A stretch of DNA of 64,000 nucleotides from Aegilops tauschii subsp. strangulata (Eukaryota > Streptophyta > Magnoliopsida > Poales > Poaceae). A model generated the notes under the pieces. It saw only the letters and a list, made by a program, of their open reading frames with translations. It searched no databases and was not told the DNA's origin. The translations under genes were made by a program, and so were the position numbers. Of the stretch, positions 57,070 to 64,000 are shown piece after piece (position 1 is the stretch's first letter; the number at the start of each line of letters is the position of its first letter). The DNA lies in the NCBI RefSeq assembly GCF_002575655.3, contig NC_053039.3, forward strand, positions 376,255,633 through 376,319,632, in the 5' to 3' direction.

Positions 57070-59460
57070 GTGCAACTTATTTGTGGCACTGCCGTTTAGG
57101 TCATATTGGTGTAAAGCGCATGAAGAAAATCCATGCTGATGGGCTGTTGGAATCACTTGATTATGATTCAGTTGATGCTTGCGAACCATGCCTCATGGGC
57201 AAGATGACTAAGACTCCGGAACAATGGAGCGAGCAACAGACTTGTTGGAAATAATACATACTGATGTATGCAGTGCGATGAGTGTTGAGGCTCGCGACAG
57301 GTATCGTTATTTTCTGACCTTCACAGATGATTTGAGCAAATATGGGTATATCTACTTGATGAAACATAAATCTGAAACATTTGAAAAGTTCAAATAATTT
57401 CAGAGTGAAGTGGAAAATCATCATAACAAGAAAATAAAGTTTCTACGATCTGATCGTGGAGGAGAATATTGGAGTTACGAGTTTCGTCTTCATTTGAAAC
57501 AATGCAGAATAGTTTCGCAACTCACGCCACCTGGAACACCACAGCGTAATGGTGTGTCCGACCGTCATAACCATACTTTATTGGATATAGTGCAATCTAT
57601 GATGTCTCTTATCGATTTACCACTATCGTTTCGGGGTTATGCATTAGAGACAGCTGCATTCACGTTAAATAGGGCACCATCTAAATCTGTTGAAATGACA
57701 CCATATGAACTATGGTTTGGCAAGAAACCAAAGTTGTCATTTCTTAAAGTTTGGAGCTGCGATGCTTATGTGAAAAAGCTTCAACCTGATAAGCTCGAAC
57801 CCAAATCGAAGAAATGTGCCTTCATAGGATACCCAAAGGAGACTGTTGGGTAGACCTTCTATCACAGATCCGAAGGCAAGACATTTGTTGCTAAGAATGG
57901 ATCCTTTCTAGAGAGGGAGTTTCTCTCGAAAGAAGTGAGTGGGAGGAAAGTAGAACTTGATGAGGTAACTATACCTGCTCCCTTATTGGAAAGAAGTTCA
58001 TCACAGAAACCGGTTCCTGTGACACCTACAACAATTAGCGAGGAAGCTAATGATATTGATCAAGAAACTTCAGATCAAGTTACTACCGAACCTCGTAGGT
58101 CAACCAGAGTAAGATCCGCACCAGAGTGGTACGGTAATCCTGTTCTGGAGGTCATGTTACTTGACCATGACGAACGTACGAACTATGAGGAAGCGATGAT
58201 GAGCCCAGATTCCGCCAAATGGCTTGAGGCCATGAAATCTGAGATGGGATCCATGTATGAGAACAAAGTATGGACTTTGGTTGACTTGCCCGATGATAGG
58301 CAAGCCATAGAAAATAAATGGATCTTCAAGAGGAAGACGGACGCTGATGGTAGTGTTACTATCTACAAAGCTCGACTTGTCATGAAAGGTTTTTGACAAG
58401 TTCAAGGTGTTGACTATGATGAGTTTTTTCTCACTTGTAGTGATGCTTAAGTCTGTCCGAATCATGTTACCAATTGCCGCATTTTATGAAATCTGGGAAA
58501 TGGATAAACAAAACTGCATTCCTTAATGGATTTATTAAAGAAGAGTTGTATATGATGCAACCAGAAGGTTTTGTCAATCCTAAAGGTGCTAACAAAATAT
58601 GCAAGCTCCAGCAATCCATCTATGGACTGGTGCAAGCATCTCGGAGTTGGAATATACGCTTTGATAAGTTGATCAAAGCATATAGTTTTATATAGACTTG
58701 CGGTGAAGCCTGTATTTACAAGAAAGTGAGTCGGAGCACTACAACCTTTCTGAGAAGTATATGTGAATGACATATTGTCGATTGGAAATGATGTAGAATT
58801 TTCTGGAAAGCATAAAGGAGTGTTTGAAAGAAGTTTTTTCAAAGAAAGACCTCGGTGAAGCTGCTTACATATTAAGCATCAAGATCTATAGAGATAGATC
58901 AAGACGCTTGATAAGTTTTTTCAATGAGCTCATACCCTGACAAGTTTTTGAAGTAGTTCAAAATGGAACAGTCAAAGAAAGAGTTCTTGCCTGTATTGCA
59001 TGGTGTGAAGTTGAGTAAGACTCAAAGCCCGACCGCGGCAGAATATAGAAAGAGAATGAAAGTCATTCCCTATGCCTTAGCCATAGGTTCTATAAATTAT
59101 GCCATGCTGTGTACTAGATCTATTGTATACCCTACACTGAGTTTGAAAAGGGAGTACAATAGTGATCTAGGAGTAGATCACTTGACAGCGGTCAAAATTA
59201 TCCTTAGTGGAATAAGGATATGTTTCTCGATTATGGAGCTGACCAAAGGTTCGTCGTAAAGAGGTACGTGGATGCAAGCTTTGACACAGATCTGGATGAC
59301 TCTAAGTCTCAATCTAGATACATATTGAAAGTGGGAGCAATTAGCTAGAGTAGCTCCATGCAGAGCATTGTTGACATGGAATTTTGCATAATACATACAG
59401 ATCTGAATTTGGCAGACCCGTTGACTAAATTTCTCTCACAAGCAAAACATGATCACACCT
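57070..59460 (+). pseudogene. Copia pol: integrase, reverse transcriptase, RNase H, broken
   Basis: Pre-integrase: LWHCRLGHIGVKRMKKIHAD and CEPCLMGKMTK. Integrase: TDVCSAMS (first Asp, 57263), FLRSDRGGEYW (second Asp, 57452), GTPQRNGVSDRHNHTLLD, where the catalytic Glu is Asp (57560-57562; 35-residue spacing kept). Then YELWFGKKPKLSFLKVWSC and a linker RRSTRVRSAPEWYG. Reverse transcriptase: EAMMSPDSAKWLEAMKSEMG, RLVMKGF, stop, QVQGVDYDEFF, AFLNGFIKEELYMMQPEGFV, SIYGLVQASRSWNIRFD. The active site YVDD reads YVND (Asn at 58766-58768). RNase H: YVDASFDTDLDDSKSQ, then a deletion to HTDLNLADPLTKFLSQAKHD. Multiple stops and shifts. Confidence 0.93.
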
Positions 59461-59561
59461 TAGTACTCTTTGGGTGTTAATCACATGGCGATGTGAACTA
59501 GATTACCAACTCTAGTAAATCCTTTGAGTGTTGGTCACATGATGATGTGAACTATGGGTGT

Positions 59562-60829
59562 TAGATCGAGATTAGGATTTGTCACTCCGATTGTCGGAGA
59601 GGTATCTCTGGGCCCTCTCCGTAATGCACATCACTATAAGCCTTGCAAGCAATGTAACTAATGAGTTATTTGCGGGATGATGCATTACGGAAGGAGTAAA
59701 GAGGCTTGCCGGTAACGAGATTGAACTAGGTATGGTGATACAGACGATCGAATCTCGAGAAAGTAACATACGGATGACAAAGGGAACAACGTATGTTGTT
59801 ATGCGGTTTGACCGATAAAGATCTTCGTAGAATATGTAGGAGCCAATATGAGCATCCAGGTGCCGCTATTGGTTATTGACCGGAGATGTGTCTCAGTCAT
59901 GTCTACATAGTTCTCGAACCCGTCGGGTCCGCACCTTAACGTTCGGTGACGATCGGTATTATGAGTTTATGTGTTTTGATGTACCGAAGGTAGTTCGGAG
60001 TCCCGGATGAGATCGGGGACATGACGAGGAGTCTCGAAATGGTCGAGACGTAAAGATTGATATATTGGACGACTATATTCGGACATCGGAAAGGTTCCGA
60101 GTGATTCGGGTATTTTTCGGAGTACCGGAGAATTACGGGAATTCGTATTGGGCCTTAATGGGCCATATGGGAAAGGAGAGAAAGGCCTCAAAGGGTGGCT
60201 GCACCCCTCCCCATGGACTGGTCTGAATTGGACTAGGGAGGGCGGGGGGCGCCCCCTTCCTTCCTTCTCCTTCACCCTTCCCTTTTTCCTATTCCATGTG
60301 GGAGGTGGAATCCTACTAGGACTAGGGAGTCCTAGTAGGACTCCACACTTGGGCGCGCCCTATGAGGGCTGGCCTCCTCCTCCCTCCACCCTTTATATAT
60401 GTGACCAGGGGCACCCCATAGACACACAAGTTGATCAGTTAATCTTTTAGCCGTGTGCGGTGCCCCCCTCCACCATAATCCACCTCGGTCGTATCGTAGC
60501 GGTGCTTAGGCGAAGCCCTGCGTCAGTAGCATCATCATCACCATCATCACGCCGTCGTGCTGACGGAACTCTCCCACGAAGCTCTGCTGGATCGTGAGTT
60601 CGTGGGACGTCACCGAGTTGAACGTGTGCTGAACTCGGAGGTGCCATGTGTTCGGTACTTGGATCCGTCGGATCATGAAGACGTACGACTACATCAACCG
60701 CGTTGTCATAACGCTTCCGCTTACTGTCTACGAGGGTACATAGACGACACTCTCCCCTCTCGTTGCTATGCATCACCATAATCTTGCGTGTACGTAGGAA
60801 ATTTTTAAAAATTACTATGTTCCCCAACA
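59562..60829 (+). repeat. 3' LTR of the copia element, 5'-truncated
   Basis: Aligns with 5' LTR positions 23752-24999; the first about 460 bp and the polypurine tract are missing. The joint is tgttagatcgag, sharing tagatcgag with the LTR. The 3' end CCCCAACA and the target duplication GTTTG (60830-60834) are intact. TATA box TTTATATA at 60392-60399. Confidence 0.95.
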
Positions 60830-60859
60830 GTTTGTGGTATACTTGATTTTTTCATTATG

Positions 60860-62800
60860 TTTTGAAAGACAAAATGGTGTTATAGAGGTAAAGGATGGTG
60901 TTTGAATTGTTAGAACTTTTACGTACAGTGAACATGCAACTAGTACATGAGCGTCGTGTTTAAATTTGGAATTATTCCGCATTCGTTTGGCATTTTTATG
61001 CATTAATTGATTTTCTGGACATTTAATGTGCATAATTCAAATTTGAACTACAAGCACGTGCTCCAATGCACCAAAGTTTGTTGAAAAATCACATGTGTGT
61101 TTTTGGGTGAATTTATAGATCCCATGCAAGAAATGGGAATGAAATTCAAACATCTGGGCGTCGTCGCTCGGCCGGAATGATTGAGAAACTTGGTTTTTTA
61201 CTTCCTGTAAATCCAAAACACGGCTGAAAATCATGAAACTTGGCATGGTGTCATGACATGGCACCAACATGCTACAGTAATTTTTTTGGCCGAATTGGGA
61301 CAAACTTTGGTGTAAGCTTCTTGCAAACCGGAGCTTCGCTCAAGAAGGCTCTTGGTTCCGAGAGGGAACATGTCACTTCCGTGTGCGAAACGACATACTT
61401 ACACTGCCTTCTCCCACCTTAATTTTTGTACACTGGCAGATTGGACCAAATAGAAGTATCGTGCTAAATTTTGGAATTATTCCGGGTTCGTTTGGCCTCT
61501 TTTATACATTAATTGAGTTTTTGTGCATTTAATGTGCATAATTCAAATTTGAACTACAAGCACATGCTCCAATGCACCAAAGTTGGTTGAAAATCACATG
61601 TGTGTCCTTGGGTGAATTTATAGGTCCCATGCAAGAAATGGGAATAAACTTCAAACATCTGGGCGTCGTGGCTCGGCCGGAAAAAATGAGAAACTTGGTT
61701 TTTTAATTCCTGTAAATCCAAAACATGCCTGAAAATCATGAAACTTGGCATGGTGTCATGACATGGCACCAACATGCTGCGGTAATTTTTTTGGCCGAAA
61801 TGGGACAAGCTTTGGTGTAAGCTTCTTGCAAACCAAAGCTTCCCTCAAGAAGGCTCGTGGTTCTGAGAGGGAACGTGTCACCTCCGTGTGTGAAACGAGA
61901 TTCGTATACTGCCTTCTCCCGCCTTAATTTTTTTACACACGCAGATTAGACCAAATAGAAGTATCGTGCTAAATTTTGGAATTATTCCGGGTTCGTTTGG
62001 ACTTTTTATACATTAATTGAGTTTCTGCGCATTTAATGTGCATAATTCGAGTTTGAACTACAAGCACATCCTCTAGTGCACCGAAGTTGGTTGAAAAATC
62101 ACATGTGTGTCCCTAGGTGAATTTATAGGTCGCATGCAAGAAATCGGAATGAAATTCAAACATCTGGGCGTTGTGGCTCGGCCGAAAAGATTGAGAAAGT
62201 TGGTTTTTTAATTCCTGTAAATCCAAAACATGCCTGAAAATCATGAAACTTGGCATGGTGTCATGACATGGTACCAACATGCTGCGGGATTTTTTTGCCC
62301 GAATTGGGACAAGCTTTCGTGTAAGCTTCTTGCAAACCGGAGCTTCCCTCAAGAAGGCTCGTGGTTCCGAGAGGGAACGTGTCACCTCCGTGTGCGAAAT
62401 GACATACATACACTGCCTTCTCCTGTCTTAATTTTTTACACAGGCACATTAGACCAAATAGAAGTATCGTGCTAAATTTTGTTATTATTCTGGGTTCGTT
62501 TGGCCTTTTTTACATTAATTGATTTTCTGCGCATTTAATGTGCATAATTCAAATTTGAACTGCAAGCACAGGCTCCAGTGCACCAAAGTTGTTTGAAAAA
62601 TCACATGTGTGTCCTTGGGTGAATTTCTAGGTTCTATGCAAGAGATGTGAATGAAATTCAAACATCTGGGCGTCGTGGCTCGGCCAGAAAGATTGAGAAA
62701 CTTGATTTTTTAATTCCTGTAAATCCTAAACAAGCGTGAAAATCATGAAACTTGGCATGGTGTCATGACATGGCACCAACATGCTGTGGTAATATTTCTG
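60860..62800. repeat. 505-bp tandem repeat, about 3.7 copies
   Basis: The landmark ggaattattcc (gttattattc in the last) occurs at 60968, 61473, 61978 and 62481, steps 505, 505, 503. Each unit has gtgcataattcaaatttgaa, aaacttggcatggtgtcatg, gagagggaacgtgtcacctc. The last unit stops at about 62800. Recurrent short frames (for example HDTMPSFMIF on minus) simply follow the repeat. It belongs to the older CACTA interrupted by the copia element. Confidence 0.92.
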
Positions 62801-62814
62801 TCCGATTTGCCAAG

Positions 62815-63084
62815 GCGCACACATTAGCAATCAACAAAGTCATTTTGCAACAAGTGATGTCACGTTACAAATCGGAAACACAAGTATTATTGAAACCGTG
62901 AGCGTTCTACTTTCCAATTTCGTGCCTCCACGCGTCCCCTTTTTTTATTGGCTAGGAGGTGCCGTGCGGGGTAGCTATTTGAGTACGGGATGCGTGCGAT
63001 CAAACCCCTACCCGCCGCGCACCTCCCTCCCAACGTCTCAATTAATGGCGCCCAAGCACCTATTCTACGGCTTGGCTATATGTC
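62815..63084 (+). pseudogene. Possible gene start cut by an LTR
   Basis: Leader-like DNA (gggatgcgtgcgatcaaacc, cgccgcgcacctccctccc) precedes ATG 63045 in the context ttaATGGCG, reading MAPKHLFYGLAIC. The LTR inserts at 63085 after about 13 codons. It may be the start of a CACTA gene; identity unknown. Confidence 0.3.
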
Positions 63085-64000
63085 TGATACGTCTCCGTCG
63101 TACCTACTTTTCCAAACACTTTTGCCCTTGTTTTGGACTCTGACTTGCATGATTTGAATGGAACTAACCCGGACTGACGCTGTTTTCAGCAGAATTGCCA
63201 TGGTGTTATTTATGTGCAGAAACAAAAGTTCTCGGAATGACCTGAAACTCCACAGAACTTATTTTTGGAAAATATTAAAAATATTGGCGAAAGAATCAAG
63301 TCCAGGGGGACCACCACCAGTCCACGAGGGTGGGGGGCGCGCCGGCCCCCCCTGGGCGTACCCCCTGCCTCGTGGCCCCCCTGTTGCTCCACCGACCTCA
63401 ACTCCAACTCCATATATTCGTATTTGGGGAGAAAAAATTAGAGAGAAAGATTCATCGCGTTTTACAATACGGAGCCGCCGCCAAGCCCTAAAACCTCTCG
63501 AGAGGGCTGATCTGGAGTTCGTTCAGGGCTCCGGAGAGGGGAATCCGTCGCCGTCGTCATCATTAACCATCCTCCATCACCAATTTCATGATGCTCACCG
63601 CCATGCGTGAGTAATTCCATCGTAGGCTTGCTGGACAGTGATGGGTTGGATGAGATTTATCATGTAATCGAGTTAGATTTGTTAGGGTTTGATCCCTAGT
63701 ATCCACTATGTTCTGAGATTGATGTTCCCTAGGACCCCGCTGCCACGGGAGGGTAGGACAAAAGATGTCATGCAAGTTCTTTTCCATAAGCACGTATGAC
63801 TATATTTGGAATACATGCCTACATTATATTGGTGAATTGGAACTAGTTCTGTGTCATCCTATGTTATGATTGTTACATGATGAACCGCATCCGGCATAAT
63901 TCTCCATCACCGATCCAATGCCTACGAGCTTTTCACATATTGTTCTTCGCATATTTACTTTTCCGTTGCTACTGTTACAATCACTACAAAACCCAAAAAT
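63085..64000 (+). mobile_element. LTR of another retrotransposon, runs off the window
   Basis: Starts TGATACGTCTCCGTCG, a start I recall for a common Triticeae LTR group. It contains GC-rich ggggggcgcgccggcccccc (about 63330-63350), a TATA-like ccatatattcg (about 63411), leader-like gagccgccgccaagccc, and near the edge cgttgctactgttacaatcac, typical of the distal part of that LTR. Preceding atgtc (63080-63084) would be the target duplication; the partner is outside the window. Frames inside are not genes. Confidence 0.7.

Larger units (their letters stand above)
23291..60829 (+). mobile_element. Angela/WIS-like copia retrotransposon with nested insertions
   Basis: 5' LTR 23291-24999, primer-binding site 25001-25012, leader to 26035, then (after a 29.5-kb CACTA insertion) the rest of the leader, gag, pol and a truncated 3' LTR 59562-60829. 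GTTTG at 23286-23290 and at 60830-60834 is the 5-bp target duplication, proving that the two outer ends belong to one insertion. Without the nested CACTA the element is about 8.0 kb, close to the usual size. All coding parts are broken. Over 23761-24020 versus 59571-59830 I count about 16 mismatches in about 260 aligned bases, so it is not recent. It interrupts an older CACTA, whose sequence resumes at 60835. Confidence 0.93.

Noticed and set aside
61037..62475. Repeated frames (HDTMPSFMIF type) as a gene family
   Set aside because: They recur at the 505-bp period with no start, domain or codon signature.

Overview
The window is plant intergenic DNA made almost entirely of nested transposable elements. 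It is most likely from wheat or a close Triticeae relative (Triticum/Aegilops). The evidence is long terminal repeats (LTRs) of the Angela/WIS copia type (start TGAAGGAAATATGCC, end CCCCAACA), several Triticeae-style CACTA DNA transposons, Stowaway-type and CACTA-type MITEs, and degenerate gypsy polyproteins. I found no intact host gene, rRNA, tRNA or CRISPR array. Family names are from memory; boundaries, target-site duplications (TSDs) and motifs were read from the sequence.

Left part (1-19.8 kb). A minus-strand gypsy pol (integrase, RNase H) is split by a solo copia LTR with a perfect AACTC duplication. It abuts a CACTA element starting at 2748 that carries two broken accessory ORFs. A minus-strand gypsy element with a very long LTR (5355-9200) and a decayed internal region (9201-12557) follows. 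A second CACTA fragment and a second LTR copy come next. The CACTA-LTR junction therefore occurs twice in the same orientation (4866-7587 and 13630-18124), which is a segmental duplication, and only the second copy holds a 1.4-kb CACTA insertion (TSD ATG). A chimera of gypsy gag (minus) and copia gag (plus) closes this part.

Middle (19.8-23.3 kb). CACTA-type DNA with minisatellites, a conserved-looking ORF fragment and a broken minus-strand B3-like exon. It resumes at 60,835 after the large insertion.

Right part (23.3-60.8 kb). One Angela/WIS-like copia element (TSD GTTTG on both sides) was expanded by a 29,522-bp CACTA element (26036-55557, TSD CAT) that landed in its leader. That giant CACTA carries a GATGAACAG minisatellite, three tandem copies of a 1,661-bp higher-order repeat, a broken F-box/FBD gene, a second broken gene, a Stowaway MITE, a SINE-like element, and a TnpA-like (Ptta/En/Spm) transposase gene. 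In the TnpA-like gene an exon/intron module is reiterated, with six donor sites counting one mutated. I saw no TNP2-type transposase, so the element is probably non-autonomous now. The copia gag-pol downstream is broken by stops and active-site substitutions.

End (60.8-64 kb). A 505-bp tandem array belonging to the older CACTA, then a start-codon region cut by a further LTR (start TGATACGTCTCC) that runs off the window.

No new defence, metabolic or signalling system is visible. The points of interest are structural: gene capture in a very large CACTA, exon amplification, higher-order repeats, large hairpins and the duplicated element junction.
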